Below, one piece after another: positions 55,001-63,667 of a stretch of 64,000 nt of DNA. Position numbers and translations under genes: made by a program. Under the pieces are notes generated by a model. It was not told where the DNA came from, did no database searches, and saw only the letters and a program-made list of their open reading frames with translations. Every line of letters starts with the position of its first letter. Positions within the stretch are counted from its first letter, which is position 1. Source of the stretch: Floccifex porci (lineage in GTDB: Bacteria > Bacillota_I > Bacilli_A > Erysipelotrichales > Erysipelotrichaceae); NCBI RefSeq assembly GCF_009696175.1, contig NZ_VUMM01000008.1:1-64000 (forward strand). Reading direction: 5' to 3'.

Positions 55001-55837
55001 TTAAAAAGAAACAGGAACTTGTAAACGAAAAAACATCGATCTTCTACCTTCTTCAAAAATATTCATTTCATATAACACTTCACAAATACAATTTCCAGTG
55101 ATCGTATAATTCTTTTCTATACAATATTCAAGTAATTTTTTCGCATACTCTTTTTCTTTATTAAAATCATCAATATAAATACAGGCATACATTCCATTTT
55201 CAATCTGTATTACATCTTTCTGTAAAGGAAAATAATCATCCACAAATATAAAAATATTATGAGATTCATAATGTTGATGGATAAAATCATTCTTTTTTAA
55301 TAAAGTACCTGCATTACAGTAATAAATTTGTGGCAATTGATGATCAATTAAAGTATTCTTTAAATCATTTAAGATTGATTCATACGTTTCAATATCATAA
55401 TCATAAAAATTAATGGGCGTATACATCGAATAAATTCTTCTTGTATTGATATATTCTAAAGTAATGGTTCCATCTTTAGGAGATTTACGATATCGTTCCA
55501 TACTATAAATGGTGCGTTTTAAAGCCGAACGTTTTAATTTCAGATCTTCAATTTCTTTTTCTGTCTGCTCTTTCTTACGAATTAAAATTGCCTCTATTAA
55601 ATTTAAATCTTTCTGATCCAATGTCTCTTTAATTTCTTTTAGATTCATCCCCAGTTCTTTCATATACTGGATCATATTCAATCGAGCATTCTGATTAATA
55701 TCATAATATCGATAATTTGTCTGAGAATCGACATAGATTGGTTTTAATAAGCCCATTTCATCATATAAACGCAAAGCCGATATACTTACATGATTCATCT
55801 TACTCATTTGTCCAATGCTTAATAATTGTTTTTCCAT
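55001..55837 (-). CDS. MerR-family regulator (BltR/BmrR-like, with effector-binding domain)
   Basis: A 278-residue regulator. The MerR DNA-binding domain is residues 1-70 (LLSIGQMSKMNHVSISALRLYDEMGLLKP then NYRYYDINQ), followed by a coiled coil and a C-terminal GyrI/effector-like domain (about 110-278). It probably activates the dehydrogenase gene just downstream and may respond to a drug or amino-acid-like ligand. The ATG at 55837 is six bases after TATAAT and has no ribosome site. A terminator of the MATE gene lies just before. Confidence 0.85.
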   Translation of the reverse strand: MEKQLLSIGQMSKMNHVSISALRLYDEMGLLKPIYVDSQTNYRYYDINQNARLNMIQYMKELGMNLKEIKETLDQKDLNLIEAILIRKKEQTEKEIEDLKLKRSALKRTIYSMERYRKSPKDGTITLEYINTRRIYSMYTPINFYDYDIETYESILNDLKNTLIDHQLPQIYYCNAGTLLKKNDFIHQHYESHNIFIFVDDYFPLQKDVIQIENGMYACIYIDDFNKEKEYAKKLLEYCIEKNYTITGNCICEVLYEMNIFEEGRRSMFFRLQVPVSF

Positions 55838-55854
55838 ATCTTTATTATAAAACA

Positions 55855-55879
55855 AAACTCTCATGTTAGATGAGAGTTT
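55855..55879. terminator. Terminator of the second MATE gene
   Basis: AAACTCTCAT pairs with ATGAGAGTTT, followed on the minus strand by TTGTTTTATAAT; the last bases double as the -10 box of the MerR gene. Confidence 0.82.
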
Positions 55880-55897
55880 CAGATTTTTTCTAAAATA

Positions 55898-57292
55898 TTA
55901 ACCAATTCGTTTTTCCCATTTCTTTATTTCTGTCTGTACAAATAAGAAACCAATGATTGAAGAAATAATATCCGATATAACGGCTGCCCATAACATAGAG
56001 ACAATGTTTTTGGTGATGGTTGCGATCAGAATGGAAACGGGAACAAAAATAATGACATCACGTAATAAAGCCAGTATTGTAGATTTCAGACTGTTTCCCA
56101 TTGACTGTAAAATAATGGAGGCTGATTTAATATAACATGTCAACAAAATACCACCTAAGAATATACGAATACATAGACGAGCGTATTCCATATATTCAAC
56201 TGTATTATGACTTCCAAATAAAAAGATAATGGCATCCGGTGCCAATTCAAAAATCAAGAAAGAAATAGCTCCTACCATTAAAACCAGTTTTGTGATCAGA
56301 AGAATGGTTTCCTTCACTCGTTTGATATTGCCAGCTCCCATATTAAAGCCAATAATGGGCTGACCACCAAGACTGATACCAATTACGATGGAAACCACAA
56401 TTCCAAATACTTTCATAACAATTCCAACCACCGCAAGAGGGATAACCGCTCCATAAGCCACTCCTGTGCTGGCAATGGTTCCATATCCATACTTAGTCAA
56501 TAGATTGTTGTTTACCGCAATAATGACAACGATAGAAAGCTGAACGATCAGGGAAGCCATTCCCACTGTAACAATGCGTAGTGTCGTCCTTCCTTCCAAT
56601 TGAATGGACTTTTTCTCAATCTTAAAATTTTTGGCCTTTAAAAGGTACAATACACTCATAATAAAGGTAAGAATCTGACCCATGATTGTCGCAATGGCCG
56701 CTCCCTTTACACTCATATTTAAGCCAAAAATCAACACAGGATCCATAATCAGATTGGTGATGGCCCCCGCTAACGTACAACCCATCGCAAATTTAGGAGA
56801 TCCATCGGCTCGAATGGAACCATTGATTCCCTGTCCAATCATATAAAAGGGAATACCGGCACAAATGATATTAAAATAGTCTGTGGCATATCCGTAACAT
56901 TCCACTTCCTCTGGATTTCCTCCAAATAAACCTAAAATACTGGTTTTAAACAGAAATCCAATGAGACAAAGAAAAATGGATAAAACAATCAACAAAAACA
57001 ATCCATTTCCTACATTTTTATTTGCCTGTTTGGAATCCTTTTTCCCAAGGGCAATACTGAAACCAGCTGCCGCTCCATCTCCAATCAACAATGCCAATCC
57101 CAGCGCAAATACTGTAAATGGATATACAATGTTTGTAGCTGCATTTCCATAAGCTCCTGCAGAGCTCCATCCAATAAAAATCTGATCGACAATATTATAC
57201 AATGCCGCTACGACCATACTGATTACACAGGGAATAGAGAATTTTCTTACTAAGCTTCCTATGTTTCCATTTTCTAAATTCATTTCTTCCAT
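55898..57292 (-). CDS. MATE-family efflux protein
   Basis: A 464-residue twelve-segment pump. N-terminal IGSLVRKFSIPCVISMVVAALYNIVDQIFIG and the internal GQPIIGFNMGAGNIKRVKET near residue 310 are characteristic. It is only distantly similar to the MATE protein at 4757. The likely function is export of cationic drugs or metabolites using sodium or protons. The ATG has GAGGTG upstream. A terminator-like hairpin with a short ORF lies in the leader (57329-57394), so expression may be attenuated. Confidence 0.9.
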   Translation of the reverse strand: MEEMNLENGNIGSLVRKFSIPCVISMVVAALYNIVDQIFIGWSSAGAYGNAATNIVYPFTVFALGLALLIGDGAAAGFSIALGKKDSKQANKNVGNGLFLLIVLSIFLCLIGFLFKTSILGLFGGNPEEVECYGYATDYFNIICAGIPFYMIGQGINGSIRADGSPKFAMGCTLAGAITNLIMDPVLIFGLNMSVKGAAIATIMGQILTFIMSVLYLLKAKNFKIEKKSIQLEGRTTLRIVTVGMASLIVQLSIVVIIAVNNNLLTKYGYGTIASTGVAYGAVIPLAVVGIVMKVFGIVVSIVIGISLGGQPIIGFNMGAGNIKRVKETILLITKLVLMVGAISFLIFELAPDAIIFLFGSHNTVEYMEYARLCIRIFLGGILLTCYIKSASIILQSMGNSLKSTILALLRDVIIFVPVSILIATITKNIVSMLWAAVISDIISSIIGFLFVQTEIKKWEKRIG

Positions 57293-57328
57293 AATAAGAA
57301 CACCTCATTTCTATCCTGAAATGAACAA

Positions 57329-57394
57329 CAAAAAAAAGCGCAGATCCATAATTGGACTTACGCTGATTTGCTACTCATTACAAAAGAAATTCTA
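57329..57394 (-). promoter_or_regulatory. Possible attenuator in the MATE leader
   Basis: On the minus strand TTACGA-17 bp-TAGAAT (57389-57394) precedes ATG AGT AGC AAA TCA GCG TAA (57378), whose stop lies in the 5' arm of a hairpin (AGCG...CGCT, ten of eleven pairs, 57337-57364) with eight T. The next 45 bases lead to the MATE start. A stalled ribosome on the six-codon ORF could prevent the hairpin. The ORF has no ribosome binding site. Confidence 0.5.
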
Positions 57395-57609
57395 ACATAA
57401 TTTATTTTTCTTCGTAAGTTTTTTTGCTTAAAACACCTTGTAAAACTATTCATTTATATACTAAATCGAATTCTTTTTAAATCTCAGATATCTATAGATT
57501 ATCCATTTCGTTTGGTATGCCTCAATGATTCCTCCAACAACCATATATAATACCTAGACTATAAGATACTTTTGAAATAAATTAATTCCTTCCTTCTTTT
57601 TTTCTACCA
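57395..57609. other. Non-coding stretch between MATE and thioredoxin-like genes
   Basis: AT-rich, no convincing gene. On the minus strand a 27-codon frame (57461-57544) reads MVVGGIIEAYQTKWIIYRYL and may be the end of a vanished gene; it has no ribosome site. Confidence 0.4.
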
Positions 57610-58002
57610 TTAAAATCCCAGCTTTCCAAGCAGTTTAATGACTTCCACACTCTTTAAAACCTTACCCATTGATACAACCTTCTCATTCACTACAATTGCA
57701 GGCATACTCATCACACCAAAAGTCATAACCTTTTCCATATCCGTAATATATTCTACTTCAATTTCAAGTCCAAGTTCTTCTACCGCTTTCTTTACATTCT
57801 CAAACTGCTTATGACAGCTCTTACAACCGGCACCAAGAACCTTAATGCTTGTAATCTTATTATCTTTATCACAAATGTTTTCTTCTTGTTGATTGTTACA
57901 ACAACACGATGAGGCTTCATGTGCAGCTGCTTTTCCATTGCAGGCACAAGCAGGCTCTACCTTAACTTCTTCTTTTTTCTTTCCTGATCCAAATAATGAC
58001 AT
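57610..58002 (-). CDS. Thioredoxin-like redox-active disulfide protein with cysteine-rich N-terminus
   Basis: A 130-residue protein. The C-terminal 80 residues are the redox-active disulfide protein 2 family (CKSC motif in VLGAGCKSCHKQFENVKKA and a cis-Pro in MSMPAIVVNEKVVSMG). The N-terminal 50 residues carry CACNGKAAAHEASSCCC and CDKD clusters that could bind metal. It is the last gene of an arsR-permease operon and may bind or reduce the metal handled there. Ribosome site AGGAGG. Confidence 0.86.
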   Translation of the reverse strand: MSLFGSGKKKEEVKVEPACACNGKAAAHEASSCCCNNQQEENICDKDNKITSIKVLGAGCKSCHKQFENVKKAVEELGLEIEVEYITDMEKVMTFGVMSMPAIVVNEKVVSMGKVLKSVEVIKLLGKLGF

Positions 58003-58017
58003 AATCTTTTCCTCCTG

Positions 58018-59016
58018 TTAAATCAGTAAATATTGAAATGCATTAAAAGCATAACCGACAATTATGATCCCTACCGTACAGATTCCTATGAAAAGGCCTA
58101 AAAGTTTTGGTCGGATTGCTTTTTTTAACATGATCATAGATGGAAGAGACAGTGTGGTTACTCCCATCATAAAGGACAGAACAACACCCAGTCTTGCACC
58201 TTTAGAAAGCAACGCTTCTGCAATCGGAATACATCCAAAAATATCTGCATATATTGGAACTCCTGCAATTGTGGCAATGATGACACCAAATGGATTAGAG
58301 ATTCCAAGAAATTTCACTATAATATCTTCTGGTATCCAGTTATGAATGATGGCTCCAATTCCAACACCAATAAGAATATATGGGAAGACTTTTTTAAATG
58401 TTTCTGCAACTTTCTCTTTCGCATATTTTATTCGATCTTTAACTGTTAGTTGTTCCTGTGGAATATCGATTTGTTTCGCATTTCTTATAAATTCTTCCAC
58501 CTGATTTTCAAGATGAAGTTTTTCAATAAGGGTTCCACCAGCAACCGCAACTACAAGACCAAGCAATACATAAACTATCGCCACTTTAATCCCAAAAATA
58601 CTCATCAAAAGCACTAAACTTCCCAGATCCACCATCGGTGATGAAATAAGAAAGGAAAATGTCACGCCAAGTGGCAGTCCAGCACTGGTAAATCCTATAA
58701 ACAATGGTATCGAAGAACAGGAACAAAAGGGTGTCACAGTCCCAAGTAATGCTGCAATACAGTTAGCCCAAATGCCATGAAATCGGCTCATAATCTTTTT
58801 ACTTCTTTCCGGAGGAAAATAACTCTGGATATAGGAAATCATAAATATCAGAACGCATAAAAGAATCGTAATCTTGATTCCATCATACAGAAAGAATCGA
58901 ATGCTTCCTCCAATCTTTCCTTCCATGTTCATTCCTGTTGCTGCTAATAACACTGCGATTAACTGATTCAGCCATTTCATCCCCAGTATTTGTTCCATAA
59001 TAAAAGAACCTATCAT
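58018..59016 (-). CDS. YraQ/ArsP-like (DUF318) membrane permease
   Basis: A 332-residue permease with about eight to ten segments. FCSCSSIPLFIGFTSAGLPLGVTFSFLISSPM near residue 95 holds the conserved Cys-rich motif of the ArsP/SO_0444 family, which export organoarsenicals or other soft metals. The start at 59016 has AAAGGGG upstream; an ATG two codons earlier is closer to it. It starts just before the end of the ArsR gene and is followed by the thioredoxin-like gene, so the operon is metal- or metalloid-responsive. Confidence 0.88.
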   Translation of the reverse strand: MIGSFIMEQILGMKWLNQLIAVLLAATGMNMEGKIGGSIRFFLYDGIKITILLCVLIFMISYIQSYFPPERSKKIMSRFHGIWANCIAALLGTVTPFCSCSSIPLFIGFTSAGLPLGVTFSFLISSPMVDLGSLVLLMSIFGIKVAIVYVLLGLVVAVAGGTLIEKLHLENQVEEFIRNAKQIDIPQEQLTVKDRIKYAKEKVAETFKKVFPYILIGVGIGAIIHNWIPEDIIVKFLGISNPFGVIIATIAGVPIYADIFGCIPIAEALLSKGARLGVVLSFMMGVTTLSLPSMIMLKKAIRPKLLGLFIGICTVGIIIVGYAFNAFQYLLI

Positions 59017-59318
59017 GAACATCCCCTTTCTTTCCTGTCACAACACTTCACACAAGTCAGGCTATCTATAAACGCCTTATAATCCTTCAATGTATCACAG
59101 TTTAAAGAATAGTAATGTCTCTTTCCTTCTCGACGATCCTTTACAAGATTGCATTCAACCAGAAACTTCATATGATGAGATAACGTTGGCTGCGTAATCT
59201 CAAACTTCTCTAAAAGTTTACATCCACATTTTTCACCATCCGATAGCATCTGAACAATCTCAAGTCTATTCGCATCTCCAAGTGCTTTACATATAAGTGC
59301 TACATCCATTGCTTTCAT
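59013..59318 (-). CDS. ArsR-family metalloregulatory repressor
   Basis: A 101-residue winged-helix repressor. The metal-binding-type motif KCGCKLLEKFEITQPTLSHHMKFL lies near residues 32-54, and the pair of Cys (CVKCC) at the C-terminus could also bind metal. The start at 59318 has GAGGTG six bases upstream; the frame is open further. It overlaps or abuts the permease gene. Two matching operator-like sequences lie in front. Confidence 0.9.
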   Translation of the reverse strand: MKAMDVALICKALGDANRLEIVQMLSDGEKCGCKLLEKFEITQPTLSHHMKFLVECNLVKDRREGKRHYYSLNCDTLKDYKAFIDSLTCVKCCDRKERGCS

Positions 59319-59329
59319 GCCAATCACCT

Positions 59330-59385
59330 CACATTGATATTTATCTATGTGTATATTATCACTCACATAGATATTCGTCAATGTG
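59330..59385 (-). promoter_or_regulatory. ArsR operon promoter with two operators
   Basis: Two 22-base imperfect palindromes (59330-59351 and 59364-59385) are the same sequence on opposite strands, with outer arms CACATTGA and TCTATGTG. Between and under them lies TTGACG-17 bp-TAATAT (minus strand). One site covers the -35 box and the other the initial transcript, ideal for repression. Confidence 0.72.
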
Positions 59386-59407
59386 TTTTAAAACATACTC
59401 CAATAAA

Positions 59408-59439
59408 AAAGAACATTAGTCAATATTCTAATGTTCTTT
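59408..59439. terminator. Terminator of the 85-residue protein gene
   Basis: AAAGAACATTAG and CTAATGTTCTTT form a twelve-pair stem, overlapping the stop codon of the gene and followed by T on either strand. Confidence 0.85.
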
Positions 59440-59685
59440 TTTCTTTTCAATCAAACTACCAAAACACAATCCAATCAACATTCCTAAAGATAGCCCTATA
59501 CCAATATTAACAATTTCCAATGTTCCTAATAAAGAACCAAAACACATTCCCAGTGCCATACCTGTTGTACTATAATTGTTTTCTGAATTTGATTTTGATC
59601 GAAATGCGAAAAATACAGCTAATACCAATCCTATAATAATAAATGGCAAAGCAGCATGTATAAAATCATAAATCATATATTTCAC
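59428..59685 (-). CDS. Small membrane protein with glycine-zipper-like repeats
   Basis: An 85-residue protein with an N-terminal helix (about 7-28), a soluble SKSNSENNYSTT linker and a second hydrophobic region in which TGMALGMCFGSLLGT and GLSLGMLIGLCFGSLIEK are two copies of a GMxxGxCFGSL motif. The internal repeat suggests oligomer formation. No family assigned. Ribosome site AGGTG. It is single, next to the U32 peptidase gene. Confidence 0.65.
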   Translation of the reverse strand: MKYMIYDFIHAALPFIIIGLVLAVFFAFRSKSNSENNYSTTGMALGMCFGSLLGTLEIVNIGIGLSLGMLIGLCFGSLIEKKKEH

Positions 59686-59767
59686 CTGCTTTCTAAATTT
59701 ATTTTATAGAAAATAACTGTTTCTAAAAGTCATTCTTTGCAGTGATATGTGTTTAAATTTAAGATTT

Positions 59768-61996
59768 CTAAGCAATTTCCTTATTAAAATGACCTCTTGT
59801 ATCGGTATTCTGATTAAAAACAGATCGATTAGATCCCGCTAATTTTTCTTTTGCGATTTGAAGAATCTTTATTGTTTCTTCTTTTGATTCAATCGTAAAA
59901 TTTAAACGGAATGCTTCTACATGTTCAATGTGATTCATTTCATCCAGTAAATTTAAAATTTTTCCATTTAATAAAGTCGTTGTACAATCTTCATGAGATA
60001 CAATTGGAAACGATCCATATTCATCTTTTAATTCATATTGTTTCTTTTTACAATTTCCACATTGATTTAATTTCTTTAAAGGACAATAATTGGTAAACAT
60101 TAAAGGAGCTCTACCATATACAATCATTTCTAAAGATGGATAACCATCGTTTTCATTATAATATGCCTGAATACAGTCTTTAATCTGTTTTTCATTCATT
60201 TCATAAGATAAAGTAACACGTTTCGCCTTTAATGCATGCAATTGATAAATACTTGCAGAATTTACTACATTTAAAGAATAATCACTAATAAATGGATTGG
60301 TATCTTTATATTTATAAATCCCACCATATCCACCAATCAATAATTCTCCTTCTTTTTCTTTATATTCATTCTGATTTCTTCGAATGACATTCTGATAATA
60401 AATGGTTTCAATTCCCGCTTCTTTACAAGCTTCATACTGATCTGAATTCATTACACTGGCTGTTAAATACGGTTTCTTTTCTGGAAATGAAATCTTTTCT
60501 TTTTTGATTTCTTCTTTGACTCTTCGATCTTTACTCTTTAATTTTAATTCATACAAACCATTCACAATTTCTCTACGAGCCTGATTTAATAATTTAACAG
60601 GAATGAATACATTATATCCTTCAAATTCTACATGACCCAATTGAAATACCGTTTCCTTTAATTTTGAAAACTGTTTAACAATCTGTTCCTGTCCAGTTGG
60701 ATTGTTTTGAGCACTTTCTAAGATTTCTTCACTTTGATAAATATATTGTACATTTAAACCATTGGCTTCAATAATTAAATTGGATTGTGGATAAGCATAC
60801 ACTTTAATATCCAGATCAAATCGTTTAAATTCTTTTATTTCTTTTAAAGAATTGTAATACTGTATATCTTTTGTTTTATAAACTTTATCCCCAATTGAAC
60901 ATTTTTCTTTAATTTTTATATAACAGATATCATTGGATTTATTAATAAGCTGATTCTTTTCATCATATAATTTAATAACAGATAAATTAATATCTTCATT
61001 TTTATGATCAATACGAATGATATCATTCTGATTCAATGGAGAATGTAAAGTAATTTCATATTTTCCTTTTATATAATTTGAAATATATCCAATTTCATAT
61101 CCATAATTATTCGGTCTAAGAATATTCGTAATGTTCTTTTTATCTTCATGAAACATATATCCTTTTGTGTATGTACGATTAAACGTTTTATTTAAATTGT
61201 TTATATCTACTTCTTGTCCATCTAAAGCCTTACGATAGATGGAAACAACATTACTGACATATTCCGGTTCTTTCATTCTTCCTTCAATTTTCAAAGAATC
61301 AATCCCTTTTAAATCATCAATGTGTTTGATTGTATTTAAATCTTTCATAGATAAGATATAACTTTTTCCTAAAGAAGTATTTGTGGATGTATCGATGCAA
61401 TCGTATAATTTACGACAGGAACCAACACATCTTCCACGATTTCCAGAACGATATCCAATTAATCCAGACATTAGACAGTTTCCTGAATAAGATACACATA
61501 AGGCTCCATGAATAAAGACTTCAATGGGAACACTGGATTTTCTTCGAATTTCTTTTACTTTTTCAATCGGAACTTCTCTTGATAATACAACTCGTTTGGC
61601 ACCCAATTCTTTAAAGAATAAAGTTCCTTCTAAATCATCAATTCCCATCTGCGTAGAACAATGCGCTTCTAAATCCATATAATGATCTACGATTTCATTA
61701 AATACAGCTAAGTCTTGAACAATAACTCCATCTACACCGGTTTCATTTAATAATTTAACCTGTTCTTTCATATCCTGTATTTCATCCTGAAATACAATGG
61801 TGTTCATTGTGACATATACTTTTACATTTCGTAAATGACAATACGAAATAGCTTCTTTTAAAGATTCTAAATCAAAATTAGAAGAATAGGCACGGGCACC
61901 AAAACGCTGCATGCCTAAATAGATCGCATCACATCCATTTGAAACAGCTGCTTTTAATGCATCCATATTTCCAGCAGGGGCTAATAATTCACTCAT
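59768..61996 (-). CDS. U32-family peptidase with DUF3656-like extension
   Basis: A 742-residue protein. The N-terminal 300 residues are the U32 fold (ELLAPAGNMDALKAAVSNGCDAIYLG, then EVFIHGALCVSYSGNC and EGRMKEPEYVSNVVSIYRKA), and the C-terminal part carries Cys residues (CPLKKLNQCGNC) that could hold an iron-sulfur cluster. Members include collagenase-like proteins and RNA-modifying RlhA/TrhP, so it may modify RNA rather than cleave collagen. Ribosome site GGAGG. Single gene. Confidence 0.88.
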   Translation of the reverse strand: MSELLAPAGNMDALKAAVSNGCDAIYLGMQRFGARAYSSNFDLESLKEAISYCHLRNVKVYVTMNTIVFQDEIQDMKEQVKLLNETGVDGVIVQDLAVFNEIVDHYMDLEAHCSTQMGIDDLEGTLFFKELGAKRVVLSREVPIEKVKEIRRKSSVPIEVFIHGALCVSYSGNCLMSGLIGYRSGNRGRCVGSCRKLYDCIDTSTNTSLGKSYILSMKDLNTIKHIDDLKGIDSLKIEGRMKEPEYVSNVVSIYRKALDGQEVDINNLNKTFNRTYTKGYMFHEDKKNITNILRPNNYGYEIGYISNYIKGKYEITLHSPLNQNDIIRIDHKNEDINLSVIKLYDEKNQLINKSNDICYIKIKEKCSIGDKVYKTKDIQYYNSLKEIKEFKRFDLDIKVYAYPQSNLIIEANGLNVQYIYQSEEILESAQNNPTGQEQIVKQFSKLKETVFQLGHVEFEGYNVFIPVKLLNQARREIVNGLYELKLKSKDRRVKEEIKKEKISFPEKKPYLTASVMNSDQYEACKEAGIETIYYQNVIRRNQNEYKEKEGELLIGGYGGIYKYKDTNPFISDYSLNVVNSASIYQLHALKAKRVTLSYEMNEKQIKDCIQAYYNENDGYPSLEMIVYGRAPLMFTNYCPLKKLNQCGNCKKKQYELKDEYGSFPIVSHEDCTTTLLNGKILNLLDEMNHIEHVEAFRLNFTIESKEETIKILQIAKEKLAGSNRSVFNQNTDTRGHFNKEIA

Positions 61997-62034
61997 AAAG
62001 TTCCTCCAAACAATTATATGTAGTATATCAAATT

Positions 62035-63021
62035 TTATTGAATTTTACTTCGTACTTCCATTAAAATTTTACCTAATTGATTTTTCCCTTTCCATTTTAA
62101 TGGATTCAAACAATTGGAATCTTCTTTTGACAATCCAATTCCCCAAATATTATCAAAAGGACTGGCTTCAACCAGTATTTTATCTTTGGTTTCAATCAAT
62201 AATTTTTTCAGATCTATATTCTGTGTAAATTTAGCATAATTGGCATTGTATACAATTTCATGACAATTTAAATCCCATACATCTGAATCAAAATTATGAA
62301 CAAGTTTTCCATAAGCTTTACATTTTGATGGATCTTTTTCCTTTAGTATTAAAGAATAATATTCCAGATCATGGAACAGTAATGCTTTTTTAGCCATCAT
62401 ATACTGTTCACAGCTTGAATAAGAAATTCCTTCAATGGTAAAAGAAGAAGGATACCACTGACTTAAATATCCATATTCTTCATATTCATGCCAGAAAAAC
62501 AGATATTCATCCTTTTTTATTATATTTATACCAATTTGATAAATAGAATCGCTTAATACCGCAAAGATCACTTTCATTTCTAAATCTTTATGATCCTCAA
62601 AGAAAGCTTCAATTGCTTTGATTGCAATTTGCCATGCTTCTTTAACCGGATAAGAATATATACCCGTTGAGATTAAAGGAAAAACAATGGAAGTACAATG
62701 ATAAGAATTGGCCAGAGACAATGAATTGTAGTAACAATCATATAATTGTCTTTGTTGATAAGATTTTCCATTATAAATAGGACCCACTGTGTGAATAATA
62801 TATTTTGCCTTTGAATGAAAACCAGGAGTTATGACAGCCTTTCCTGTATCACAATGACCAATTTTAGAACAGGCACTAGTCAGTTCTTTTGAACCAGCTG
62901 CTTTAAAAATAGCTCCACAGACACCCGAACCTTCTTTTAACCATTCATTAGCCGCATTAACGATCGCATCTGCCCTTATCTCTGTAATTCCTTTTTTTAA
63001 AATTTCAATCTGATTTAACAT
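62035..63021 (-). CDS. Macro domain-NADAR fusion protein
   Basis: A 328-residue fusion. Residues 1-165 are a macro domain: ADAIVNAANEWLKEGSGVCGAIF (N22-A-A-N25 adenine/ribose site, loop 1) and FPLISTGIYSYP (loop 2, about 114-125). Residues 175-328 are a NADAR (YbiA-like) domain: FFWHEYEEYGYLSQWYP, SSCEQYMMAKKA with Glu205, EASPFDNIWGIGL (285-297) and W310-KGKNQLG. Both domains bind or remove ADP-ribose, the NADAR type from guanine in DNA or RNA. No ADP-ribosyltransferase toxin is adjacent. Ribosome site AGGTGATAAT. Single gene. Confidence 0.9.
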   Translation of the reverse strand: MLNQIEILKKGITEIRADAIVNAANEWLKEGSGVCGAIFKAAGSKELTSACSKIGHCDTGKAVITPGFHSKAKYIIHTVGPIYNGKSYQQRQLYDCYYNSLSLANSYHCTSIVFPLISTGIYSYPVKEAWQIAIKAIEAFFEDHKDLEMKVIFAVLSDSIYQIGINIIKKDEYLFFWHEYEEYGYLSQWYPSSFTIEGISYSSCEQYMMAKKALLFHDLEYYSLILKEKDPSKCKAYGKLVHNFDSDVWDLNCHEIVYNANYAKFTQNIDLKKLLIETKDKILVEASPFDNIWGIGLSKEDSNCLNPLKWKGKNQLGKILMEVRSKIQ

Positions 63022-63050
63022 ATTATCACCTGATTAAAGGATAACATAAA

Positions 63051-63081
63051 AAGAACAACATATTCACAGATTGTTGTTCTT
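63051..63081 (-). terminator. Terminator upstream of the macro-NADAR gene
   Basis: AAGAACAACA pairs with TGTTGTTCTT and is followed by T on the minus strand. It closes the cluster of small membrane-protein genes further upstream. Confidence 0.82.
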
Positions 63082-63235
63082 AATTTGTTCCTTTAATTTT
63101 TTTTATTTCTTTTTTTAACTATACATAATAAATATTTAAAAATGTAAACAAGAAATAGATAATAAATGTCATCCAGAATAGATTTTATTTTTTACTATAT
63201 TTATAAAAATATTTAATAAATATAAAAGTAAAGAG
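63082..63235. other. Non-coding AT-rich stretch
   Basis: Nothing recognisable; very AT-rich with many stops in all frames. Confidence 0.4.
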
Positions 63236-63667
63236 TCAATCAAAAACTGACTGAATAAATAATATATGCTGTGTAATTAACAGATAGAAACAGGAAATTC
63301 CTTCTTCAAATAATATAGAAGAAGGAATAGCACATATTATATTTGAATACCACCTATGATCTTTATAAAAATACAATAATATACTTCCTATATCACATAT
63401 AAAGGAATAAAAATCCTAATACATATTTCAATCCATAATTACTGCATGTCATAGAAAACATATATAAAAACGTATGAATAAAAGCCTATTTATGAGAATG
63501 GCTCTTAATGGTAATCATCGTAATACTTACAATCCAGCATCCAAATAAAGTAGAAATGGAACTAAGACTTAAAAACAATCCTAATCAAAGAAATCACTTA
63601 ATCGAGTTATCACTCCAACCAGGATTCCCAATAAAATCCAGCTTATAATTTCTTTCTTTTTAACCAT
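63236..63667 (-). pseudogene. Decayed membrane protein (DUF6518-like)
   Basis: Minus-strand reading gives MVKKKEIISWILLGILVGVI and TRLSDFFD, a stop/frameshift near 63588, LFLSLSSISTLFGCWIVSIT, a TAG stop after KSHSHK, AFIHTFLYMFSMTCSNYG, a frameshift near 63395, then DIGSILLYFYKDHRW and a last hydrophobic stretch to TGA at 63236. This order resembles gut-bacterial proteins of the DUF6518 kind (four or five helices). It overlaps the end of the 63643 gene, so it was once the last gene of an operon. Confidence 0.65.

Noticed and set aside
57461-57544. 27-codon frame reading MVVGGIIEAYQTKWIIYRYL
   Set aside because: No ribosome site and no recognisable family; perhaps the end of a lost gene, but not supportable as a CDS.
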